From Acidobacteriota bacterium (GTDB lineage Bacteria > Acidobacteriota > Aminicenantia > UBA2199), in assembly GCA_021817755.1 (NCBI GenBank), contig JAKAGC010000009.1, positions 1-17,559 on the forward strand: 17,559 nt of DNA, in the 5' to 3' direction. Below, piece after piece: positions 7,958 through 14,399 of the stretch; the first letter of the stretch is position 1, and the number at the start of each line of letters is the position of its first letter. A model generated the notes under the pieces. The model was given only the letters and a program-made list of their open reading frames with translations. It was not told where the DNA came from and searched no databases. A program made the position numbers and the translations under genes.

Positions 7958-10357
7958 ATGTTTTTTAGTTATATGAAAAGTGCTGTACGCAATCTTATCA
8001 AAATTCGTATGTTTTCTATTCTAAATATCCTGGGACTTTCTATCGGGATATGTGCATTCCTTTCAATACTCCATTATACTAAATTTGAAACAAGCTATGA
8101 TCGTTTTTACCCCCTTTATCAAGACCTATACAGAGTATACTTTGAACGCTCGGATTTTGAAGGCGAAGTTACTCGATTTGCTTCATGTCCTCCGCCATTG
8201 GGACCTTTTATAAAAAAGAATTTTCATACGGTTGAATTTGTCACACGACTTTTTTCGTTTAAAACAGTTGCTTCATCCGGTAAATATACATTTTTTGAGA
8301 ATAATCCATTTTTTGTTGAGCGTGATTTCTTTGAAATTTTTAAATTAAAATTTATTTCAGGTACCCCATGGGTCGACGATGAATCAGGTGCATTTGTAGT
8401 TATCACCCGTTCAACTGCTATGAAATATTTTGGTACCACAAATGCAATCGGAAAGACATTATTACTTGGTGGGAAAAATAAAACCCAAGTAATAGGAGTT
8501 ATTGAAGATATTCCCGCTAATTCTCATCTAAAGTTTCAGATATTGGTATCTTACAATCAGATGAATGTTTTAGTTCCTCCCAATGAGGGTTGGCACCATA
8601 CAGGATTTTATACTTATATTCGTTTTAAACCGGGGACCAATGTATTCCTGTTTGAAAAAAAATTGAATCGTTTAATTAATCAACAAACTGAAATAATAAA
8701 TCTTTTACCTGAAATTATATACCGCATGCGATTACAAGCAGTAAAAGACATCCATCTTTCATCCCACCTTTTCCAGGAACTCGAAACAAATGGTGATAAT
8801 AAGACTGTTGAATATCTCTTCATAATCGGATTATTTATTATAGTGATGTCCTGGGCGAATTATATCAGTCTTTCAACCTCTCTAGTAGGTGTAAGAGCAA
8901 AAGAAATAACTTTACGTAAAGTGATCGGTGCTTCCAAATCTCAACTAATATCTCAATTTCTTATCGAAACCGCTATCATCAATTTTATTGCGATAATTTT
9001 AGCGCTAATTCTAATGGAAGTTATTTCTCCTCTTTTTAGGAGTATTTCTGGCATTCCACAGGGTTTTTCTCCCCTTAAACAAATTTGGTTTTGGGTTACC
9101 TTACCTCTTTTATTTATTTCAGGAATTATTTTTGCAGGAATATTTCCAGCATCCATTTTATCCTCAATAAAACCGACTTCTTTTAGCAAGAGGACAAAAC
9201 TAATTCCTAAAAAACTTCATTTCAGAAAAATGCTTGTTATATTTCAATTTTTTATTGCACTGGTTCTTTCCGCCGAAACAGTAACAATTTTTAAACAACT
9301 TCAATTTTTAAAAAGTCAATCTACTGGGTTTGATATGAATCACCTTTTGGTAATTAAAACTCCTCATATCCGTTATATTAATCAAAAACAAAAATATGAA
9401 TCCTTTAATAAATCACTTAGGAATATTAGAGAAATAAAAAATTCATGTTATGCCACAGAAATACCAGGTAGACAAATCCTCTGGGATAATGCCGGAATTT
9501 TTAGATTTGATGCTCCCCCTGATTTTACAGTTTATATGATTGTAGGGGTTGATTCCAATTATTTAAATGTATTTGATTTGAAATTGATAAATGGAAGAAA
9601 TTTTTCTCCACAACTTGAACAAGATTCTAATTTACTTATCCTTAATAAGACAGCTGCAAAACGTATGGGGTTTAATCCACCAGGATCAGCAGTGGGGAAA
9701 CCTGTTCAATACTGGAATCAAAAATACACAGTTATTGGAGTAGTGGAAGATTACTACCAACAATCAAGAAAGACATCCATAAAACCACATATTTTAAGGC
9801 CATTTTCCGAAGACCGCTTAAAGGGATACTTTATCATTAAATGGAACCCGAAAGATAGTACCACCGTTTTAGAAAAAATTAAATCATTGTATACAGCTTT
9901 CTTTCCGGAAGCCCCTTTTGAATACTTTTCACTTGGAGATTACTACAACGAACAATATATCCCGGATGAGCTTTTTGGAAAGACTTTCTGTTTTTTTTCC
10001 GTTATATCTATAATAATAATCGTATTAGGAGTCTATGGGTTAACAGCTTTTCTCGTAGAACAAAGAACTAAAGAAATCGGAATTCGAAAAATTTTGGGAG
10101 CCTCAATAATTCGAATTTACTATTTATCTTTTAAAGAATTAGGTTCACTGCTTATTATATCATTTTTTGTTTCCATACCAGTCTCCTATATCTTTATTAC
10201 CAAATGGCTTAGAGAATATGCTAATAGGATTCCAGTCACAATTGAATTATTCCTAATTCCATTATTATTGGTATTTATACCTGTGTTTCTTGCAATTATT
10301 TGGAATATTACCCGTTCAGTATTTGCTAATCCAATTTATGCACTCAGATACGAATAA
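7958..10357 (+). CDS. ABC transporter permease of the FtsX/MacB type, duplicated
   Basis: 799 aa inner-membrane protein. It has two tandem FtsX-like halves, each with an outer-facing MacB-type domain. TM1 is near residues 18-38 (ILNILGLSIGICAFLSILHY), followed by a large outer domain, three TMs between about 285 and 410, a second start TM (MLVIFQFFIALVLSAE), a second outer domain, and three TMs at the end, closing with NPIYALRYE. The repeated cytoplasmic motif KEITLRKVIGASKSQL is echoed as KEIGIRKILGASIIRI in the second half, which shows the duplication. Such permeases work with a LolD/MacB-like ATPase in lipoprotein, antibiotic or peptide export; no ATPase gene is nearby, so the substrate is unknown. 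I chose ATG 7958, preceded by AAGGG; an upstream TTG at 7916 has no ribosome site. It is the only plus-strand gene and ends TAA, converging on the next gene with a 40-base gap. Confidence 0.9.
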   Translation: MFFSYMKSAVRNLIKIRMFSILNILGLSIGICAFLSILHYTKFETSYDRFYPLYQDLYRVYFERSDFEGEVTRFASCPPPLGPFIKKNFHTVEFVTRLFSFKTVASSGKYTFFENNPFFVERDFFEIFKLKFISGTPWVDDESGAFVVITRSTAMKYFGTTNAIGKTLLLGGKNKTQVIGVIEDIPANSHLKFQILVSYNQMNVLVPPNEGWHHTGFYTYIRFKPGTNVFLFEKKLNRLINQQTEIINLLPEIIYRMRLQAVKDIHLSSHLFQELETNGDNKTVEYLFIIGLFIIVMSWANYISLSTSLVGVRAKEITLRKVIGASKSQLISQFLIETAIINFIAIILALILMEVISPLFRSISGIPQGFSPLKQIWFWVTLPLLFISGIIFAGIFPASILSSIKPTSFSKRTKLIPKKLHFRKMLVIFQFFIALVLSAETVTIFKQLQFLKSQSTGFDMNHLLVIKTPHIRYINQKQKYESFNKSLRNIREIKNSCYATEIPGRQILWDNAGIFRFDAPPDFTVYMIVGVDSNYLNVFDLKLINGRNFSPQLEQDSNLLILNKTAAKRMGFNPPGSAVGKPVQYWNQKYTVIGVVEDYYQQSRKTSIKPHILRPFSEDRLKGYFIIKWNPKDSTTVLEKIKSLYTAFFPEAPFEYFSLGDYYNEQYIPDELFGKTFCFFSVISIIIIVLGVYGLTAFLVEQRTKEIGIRKILGASIIRIYYLSFKELGSLLIISFFVSIPVSYIFITKWLREYANRIPVTIELFLIPLLLVFIPVFLAIIWNITRSVFANPIYALRYE

Positions 10358-10397
10358 AAGCAAATGCATTAATTAAGGAATTTATTAAAAAGAATTG

Positions 10398-11858
10398 TTA
10401 GGCAAGAACTTTTGGCAATACGATATCGGATGTATCAAAAAAACGTGAAAGTTGATTTTTTATCTCATCAATTCTTTCAATATGGGATGAATATTCTTCT
10501 CTTATTCGTTCAATCTTCGACGTAGCAACACGGTATTCTTCCTTTAAAGCAGCAGCTCCTTTTTCAATCATGGTTTCAAATTCCATCCGTAATGATTTAA
10601 TCCGATAATCCATCTCTTTTTTATACTCTTCCACTAAATTACTTAACTTATTTATTCCTTTTTCAAATTCATTTCTTAAATTAATAGTACTATTTTCAAC
10701 AACAGTCACATATTCTTGTCTCAATTCACTAAAAAGTTCCTTTACGTGTACAATTTTGTCAATCCGAGCGACATTCGCCCCGGCAAATGCATAACCATCA
10801 TCGAGTTTACCTTGTCTCGCATTATTTAGCGCCTCAGAAATACAATACCTTGCGTCACGGGCTTTACAATGGGACAGGCATCTCCAAGCACATCGTACTT
10901 TCCGCGGAGTATCAGATTTCATTTCTTCTATGAAATTATTCCTTATTGCCCTCCCCGGTAAACCTACAGGGCTGGAAATAATTACAACATCCTCTGGATT
11001 GGAATTCACATAAACTTCCTTGAAACGTTGGTCTGCATCACATTCATGTGTTGCCACAAAACGAGAAGCCATCTGAACACCACTTGCCCCCATTTCAAGA
11101 AACTTGAAAATATCCTCTCCTGTAAAAATTCCACCGGCAGCTATTACAGGGATAGATTTACCACTCTCTTTTTCAAATGGTAATACGGCTTCTATAACCT
11201 TAGGAATTATTTTCTCCAAAGCAAAATCCGGATTATCGATTTCTTCACGAGAGAATCCGAGGTGACCTCCGGCTTTTGGGCCCTCTACTACTACTGCGTC
11301 CGGAATATCATTATAATTCTTTTTCCAATAACTAAATATTAAGTTTGCAGCTCTAGCAGAGCTAACAATAGGTACGATGCCTATTTTTTGTTTCCGAATC
11401 GAATCCAGGGGAATATTTTTTAACGGGAGACCTGCTCCTAAAAAAATAATATCAACTTTTTCTTCAATGGAAACCTGCAATAAATCGTAAAAATCATTTA
11501 AGGCCACCATAATATTGACACCAAGAACTCCTGTTCCTTTTTCTCTTGCTTTTCTTATTTCTTGCCTTAGTGTACGAATATTGGCTTCTTTTCCATCCTG
11601 ATAATAATTTGGATCGATCATCCCGATAGCATTAGCAGCAATTACACCAATACCTCCTTCTTCGGCAACAGCTGAGGCCAATCCGGAAAGCGAAATTCCA
11701 ACGCCCATTCCACCCTGAATAATCGGTATACGAGATTCGCTTCTTCCTATTTTTAATGTGGGAAAACGAATATCTGTAGAGTTAAAAAAAGAAAATTTGA
11801 GTCCACTAAAGTCAATTTTAGGAAAAGAAAACAAAAACGGCGCTTGATTCGATTTCAT
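10398..11858 (-). CDS. Nitronate monooxygenase / FabK-like FMN protein with coiled-coil tail
   Basis: 486 aa. The core (about 33-360) is an FMN TIM barrel of the nitronate monooxygenase/2-nitropropane dioxygenase family. It shows IPIIQGGMGVGIS (44-56), FLGAGLP (139-145), the EGPKAGGHLG loop with the candidate catalytic His199, and the phosphate-binding AAGGIFTGEDIFKFLEMGA (240-258). A Cys set, CAWRCLSHCKARDARYC (C323, C327, C331, C339), resembles that of related anaerobe proteins and could bind metal. Residues about 375-475 add a charged heptad-like helix, predicted coiled coil, beyond the usual family length of about 310-360. Residues 1-32 are also an unusual extension. An AGGAGG lies 4 bases before ATG 11856-11858. 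The gene stands alone: a terminator lies upstream and the permease converges on its 3' end. The substrate is unproven. The stop is TAA. Confidence 0.85.
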   Translation of the reverse strand: MKSNQAPFLFSFPKIDFSGLKFSFFNSTDIRFPTLKIGRSESRIPIIQGGMGVGISLSGLASAVAEEGGIGVIAANAIGMIDPNYYQDGKEANIRTLRQEIRKAREKGTGVLGVNIMVALNDFYDLLQVSIEEKVDIIFLGAGLPLKNIPLDSIRKQKIGIVPIVSSARAANLIFSYWKKNYNDIPDAVVVEGPKAGGHLGFSREEIDNPDFALEKIIPKVIEAVLPFEKESGKSIPVIAAGGIFTGEDIFKFLEMGASGVQMASRFVATHECDADQRFKEVYVNSNPEDVVIISSPVGLPGRAIRNNFIEEMKSDTPRKVRCAWRCLSHCKARDARYCISEALNNARQGKLDDGYAFAGANVARIDKIVHVKELFSELRQEYVTVVENSTINLRNEFEKGINKLSNLVEEYKKEMDYRIKSLRMEFETMIEKGAAALKEEYRVATSKIERIREEYSSHIERIDEIKNQLSRFFDTSDIVLPKVLA

Positions 11859-11937
11859 ATTGCCTCCTTATGCATTTCACCAGGAGTACAACATGTCAAA
11901 CGACTTGGAATTGACGTTTTTCTCCTCATGAATCCAT

Positions 11938-11943
11938 ATAATA
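11938..11943 (-). promoter_or_regulatory. Possible extended -10 promoter element of the nitronate monooxygenase-like gene
   Basis: TATTAT on the minus strand, preceded by TGG (extended -10, TGn). It would start RNA near 11931, about 73 bases before the ATG. No good -35 box is seen at 16-18 bases. A promoter is needed in this interval because a strong terminator closes the region upstream. Confidence 0.35.
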
Positions 11944-11981
11944 CCACAATTTCAAGAAAAAGACACCATTTTTTAAAAAAC

Positions 11982-12019
11982 AAAAAAAAAGCCTTCACCC
12001 CCGGAGGAGGGATGAAGGC
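11982..12019 (-). terminator. Strong intrinsic terminator with an anti-Shine-Dalgarno loop
   Basis: On the minus strand GCCTTCA pairs with TGAAGGC (12013-12019 with 11991-11997). The stem continues with one U-G wobble and CCC/GGG, giving 11 pairs capped by UCCUCCG, and is followed at once by nine T (11990 to 11982), then G and six more T. Read on the plus strand, the wobble becomes a C-A mismatch and the T run is separated from the stem by 6 bases, so the minus-strand reading is favoured. It lies 443 bases after the end of the response regulator gene and 132 bases before the next ATG. Confidence 0.88.
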
Positions 12020-12186
12020 CTGGTGTTTTTTTTTGTGGGTACCTTTGTGAGGATTATATGACTATAATAAAATATGAGCGACCTCCGGTTTACTGATACC
12101 CACAGTAACCTCTAAAAAATATTAATAACTATAAAAATTTTTGATTTTACCTTTAATTGCTCATTCACTCATTATAAATGTATGAG
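11982..12186 (-). ncRNA. Candidate sigma-54-dependent small RNA, about 205 nt
   Basis: The limits are predicted from a -24/-12 promoter (12197-12212, start near 12186) and the intrinsic terminator ending at 11982. I find no credible coding frame inside; the one short ATG frame stops after three codons. Minus-strand structures, 5' to 3': CTCAT/ATGAG near the 5' end; a hairpin GGTTACTG (12110-12103) with CAGTAAACC (12095-12087, one bulged A) and loop UGGGUAU; a perfect 6-pair AUUAUA-GUCA-UAUAAU hairpin (12068-12053) flanked by GAGG/CCUC; an A-rich linker; and the terminator hairpin with loop CCUCC. Loop UGGGUA can pair with UACCCA (12041-12036), a possible pseudoknot. The gene lies directly downstream of a sigma-54 activator, as for Qrr, CrcZ and GlmY. 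I do not recognise the family. Function is inferred: pairing with ribosome sites through the C/U-rich loop. Confidence 0.6.
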
Positions 12187-12196
12187 ATAAATATGA

Positions 12197-12212
12197 AGCA
12201 AAATTGTTGCCA
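12197..12212 (-). promoter_or_regulatory. Sigma-54 (-24/-12) promoter
   Basis: The minus strand reads TGGCAACAATTTTGCT. The GG and GC doublets are at the exact required spacing, with TGGCA at -24 and TTGCT at -12, against the consensus TGGCAC-N5-TTGC(A/T). RNA would begin near 12186. The match sits in an intergenic region facing a terminator and lies 250 bases downstream of a gene for a sigma-54 activator, which strengthens it. Confidence 0.72.
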
Positions 12213-12247
12213 AAAATTTAAATATTCGAAAATTGCCTTATTAAAAT

Positions 12248-12261
12248 GAAAATCGATTTTC
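12248..12261. promoter_or_regulatory. Perfect 14-base palindrome upstream of the sigma-54 promoter
   Basis: GAAAATCGATTTTC is its own reverse complement. It is centred roughly 68 bases before the predicted start of the small RNA, between the promoter and the distal inverted repeat. It may bind a regulator or a DNA-bending protein; in AT-rich DNA a chance palindrome is also possible. Confidence 0.35.
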
Positions 12262-12366
12262 CCCTCCAGAAAACCCCGACAACTTATTTTGACTTCACTT
12301 TCATCTACCACCCAGAATTTCATCCACAACAAACATCAATTCGATAGAAACGAGATGTCTCCCAAA

Positions 12367-12406
12367 ATTGTCAGTGTCAATTTTTATTGACATAGTTTCA
12401 TGACAG
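12367..12406. promoter_or_regulatory. Candidate enhancer (activator binding) site cluster
   Basis: TGTCAATTTTTATTGACA (12375-12392) is a perfect 7+7 inverted repeat with a 4-base spacer. Two further TGTCA half sites flank it: TTGTCA at 12368-12373 and TGACAG at 12401-12406. The cluster lies about 190-220 bases before the predicted sigma-54 start, a usual distance for an NtrC-type activator acting by DNA looping. No other gene's promoter is nearby on either strand. Assignment to the adjacent regulator is inference. Confidence 0.5.
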
Positions 12407-12462
12407 TATTATCCCTCTAATAGATTGTGTAATTTAGAAAAATCTTTAAATATGATATAACT

Positions 12463-13881
12463 TTATGCTTTTGAAGTTTTTAAACGTTTGCTAAGGGCTT
12501 GTTTAGTTATTCCCAACATTCTGGATGCAATACTTTGATTATTTCCGGAACGTTCCATAGCAAGTTGAATCAAAGCCCTTTGCACCTGTTTAAGAGTCGG
12601 TAATGGTTCTGATGGAGAAATTTTTAACCAGGGATGAGTTAATGGGTGAAGTGGTTTATCAGCTACTTCTTGTTTATTTTCTTCAAGGTAACGCTTAAAA
12701 CTATCCATTGAAAGCATTCGCGAACTGTGCATACTCACAGCTTTTAAAATCAAGGATCTTAGTTCGCGTAAATTCCCTGGAAAATGAAATACAGAAAGTA
12801 ATGTATACAATTCTTCAGGAGGTGTCGGTTTCTTTTTCCCTAATGCTTTCCCGGCTTCTTCTAAAAAATGATCGACCAACAAAGGTAAATCGTCCATTCG
12901 TTCTCTTAAAGGAGGTAGTTTTATATGATGAACATCTAATCTATAGAATAAATCCTTACGAAATTTACCTTCTTCATGTAATCGGGATAAATTGCGATTA
13001 GTAGCAGTTATAATCAACGCATCAGAATATCTTGGCTCATCATCACCCAGTGCATAGTATTCTTTTTCCTGAAGAAGTCTTAGTAATTTGACCTGGGATT
13101 GAACACTCATATCACCTATTTCATCCAAAAAAAGAGTCCCGGAAGCTGCCATTTCAATAAAACCTTGTCTATCTTTACTGGCGTCTGTAAAAGCACCTTT
13201 CTTATGGCCAAATAGTGTATCTGAAAACATTTGATCATCAAGACCACCGATATTTACAGGGACAAATCTTCCTTTTCGCCCACTTAAAGCATGAAAGGCT
13301 CTTGCGATCAATTCCTTTCCAGTCCCCGTTTCACCTGTTACTAGAATTGGCTCATTTGTTCTTTTTATTGCTTCCATATAGTGAAAAATTGCATTCATTT
13401 TTTCATTTCGGGTAATAATTTTTGAAAAAGCTTCGGGTTGTTCGAGTTTCTGGAAAAAAAACTTTTGTTTAAGAGATATATTTTCTTTTCTTAGTTCACT
13501 TAATTCAATCGCTTTTTTAATACTACTTATTAACCGGCTTTCTTCAACGGGTTTTAGAATATAATCCAACGCCCCTTTTTGCATACACCTTACAGCAATA
13601 TCGATTTCCGTTTTACCTGTTACGATAATTACCTGTGTTTGTGGAAATTGATTTTTTATACTTTCTAGTAATTCTTCCCCAGAAATATAAGGCATCGTTA
13701 AATCCAGAAGTACAACATCCACTTTCTGTTTTTCGATTATATCAAGAACCTGGCGACTGTCCTGGCAGGAAATAATATTGTTGATTCCAGCCATTTTCAA
13801 CATGAATGTAAACCCGTCTATAATGTGAGATTCATCATCTACTGTCATTATGGGATTTTCGGGATATAAAATTTTTTCCAT
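12463..13881 (-). CDS. NtrC-family sigma-54-activating response regulator
   Basis: 472 aa in three parts. The receiver (1-125) has acid pocket D15/D16, phosphoacceptor D60 (VVLLDLTMP), T88 and K110. The AAA+ domain (about 155-390) has Walker A GETGTGKE (183-190), sigma-54-contact loop GAFTDA (229-234), Walker B FLDEIGD (D253, E254) and arginine-finger region FRKDLFYRLDV. The Fis-type helix-turn-helix is at about 440-470 (NNQSIASRMLGITKQALSKR). When phosphorylated it should assemble, bind DNA enhancers and remodel sigma-54 polymerase. GAFTDA replaces the commoner GAFTGA, a variant I know from other members. ATG 13879-13881 follows GTGAGG. No sensor kinase is in the window. A sigma-54 promoter with an inverted-repeat cluster begins right after its stop and is its most obvious target. 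The gene is 140 bases downstream of the CheY-like gene on the same strand. The stop is TAA. Confidence 0.95.
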   Translation of the reverse strand: MEKILYPENPIMTVDDESHIIDGFTFMLKMAGINNIISCQDSRQVLDIIEKQKVDVVLLDLTMPYISGEELLESIKNQFPQTQVIIVTGKTEIDIAVRCMQKGALDYILKPVEESRLISSIKKAIELSELRKENISLKQKFFFQKLEQPEAFSKIITRNEKMNAIFHYMEAIKRTNEPILVTGETGTGKELIARAFHALSGRKGRFVPVNIGGLDDQMFSDTLFGHKKGAFTDASKDRQGFIEMAASGTLFLDEIGDMSVQSQVKLLRLLQEKEYYALGDDEPRYSDALIITATNRNLSRLHEEGKFRKDLFYRLDVHHIKLPPLRERMDDLPLLVDHFLEEAGKALGKKKPTPPEELYTLLSVFHFPGNLRELRSLILKAVSMHSSRMLSMDSFKRYLEENKQEVADKPLHPLTHPWLKISPSEPLPTLKQVQRALIQLAMERSGNNQSIASRMLGITKQALSKRLKTSKA

Positions 13882-14021
13882 GATTTTACCTCACTTTTTA
13901 AAGGCAAATCAAAATTTTATAGATTAAAAGAAGTGCTAATATTTACTGGTAATCTTTACTATAGTTATCAATTTAAAAAAAGAAGTAATATATTTTTTAA
14001 CCACAAAAGAAAATATAAAAT

Positions 14022-14396
14022 TTATGTTTCACGTTCTTTAAAGATTTCTTCTATACGAGCAACCACTTCAGGGGGTTTAAAGGGCTTCGTCATATAATAT
14101 GAAGCCCCAAGTGAAATCCCTGTTGCTTTACTTTCATCTTCTCTGTTAGCACTCAGTATAAGAATCGGAGTATGAAAATTTTCTTTTTCTTTTAGCTTCT
14201 CTAAAACTTGTTCACCACTCATAACAGGCATTGCCATATCTAGAATAATTAAATCGAAGGTTTCCTTGGAAATATTCTCAAGTCCGACACGACCGTTATG
14301 TGCTTCATCAACTGTATATCCTTTCTTTTTTAGATAAAATCTCAATAATTTTCTAAGTGTTGGAGAATCATCGATAATTAGAATCTTACGTTCCAT
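14022..14396 (-). CDS. CheY-like single-domain response regulator
   Basis: 124 aa, only a receiver domain. It shows acid pocket D9/D10 (IIDDSPTLRK), phosphoacceptor D53 (LIILDMAMP), a Ser at the switch position (ILILSANRED) and the conserved Lys in YYMTKPFKPPEV. With no output domain it must act by protein contact, in a phosphorelay, chemotaxis-like switch or adaptor role; which one cannot be told. ATG 14394-14396 lies 3 bases after the rpoC stop, with no clear ribosome site, so translation is probably coupled to rpoC and the gene is cotranscribed with it. An NtrC-type regulator follows after 140 bases; the two may share a kinase. The stop is TAA. Confidence 0.93.
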   Translation of the reverse strand: MERKILIIDDSPTLRKLLRFYLKKKGYTVDEAHNGRVGLENISKETFDLIILDMAMPVMSGEQVLEKLKEKENFHTPILILSANREDESKATGISLGASYYMTKPFKPPEVVARIEEIFKERET

Positions 14397-14399
14397 TTT

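Noticed and set aside
11991..12039. Terminator acting on the plus strand
   Set aside because: A T run follows on this strand too, but after a 6-base gap, and the inner stem has a C-A mismatch. The upstream plus-strand gene ends 1.6 kb away, so there is nothing obvious to terminate.
11844..12050. Plus-strand 68-codon open frame across the nitronate monooxygenase start and the terminator
   Set aside because: It runs through the terminator stem and overlaps the start of a well-supported gene; no ribosome site and no recognisable protein features.
12035..12110. Known riboswitch (cyclic-di-GMP, preQ1, fluoride, ZTP, cobalamin)
   Set aside because: None of the conserved cores I know for these classes is present, and the element ends in a terminator far from the next gene, which has its own possible promoter.
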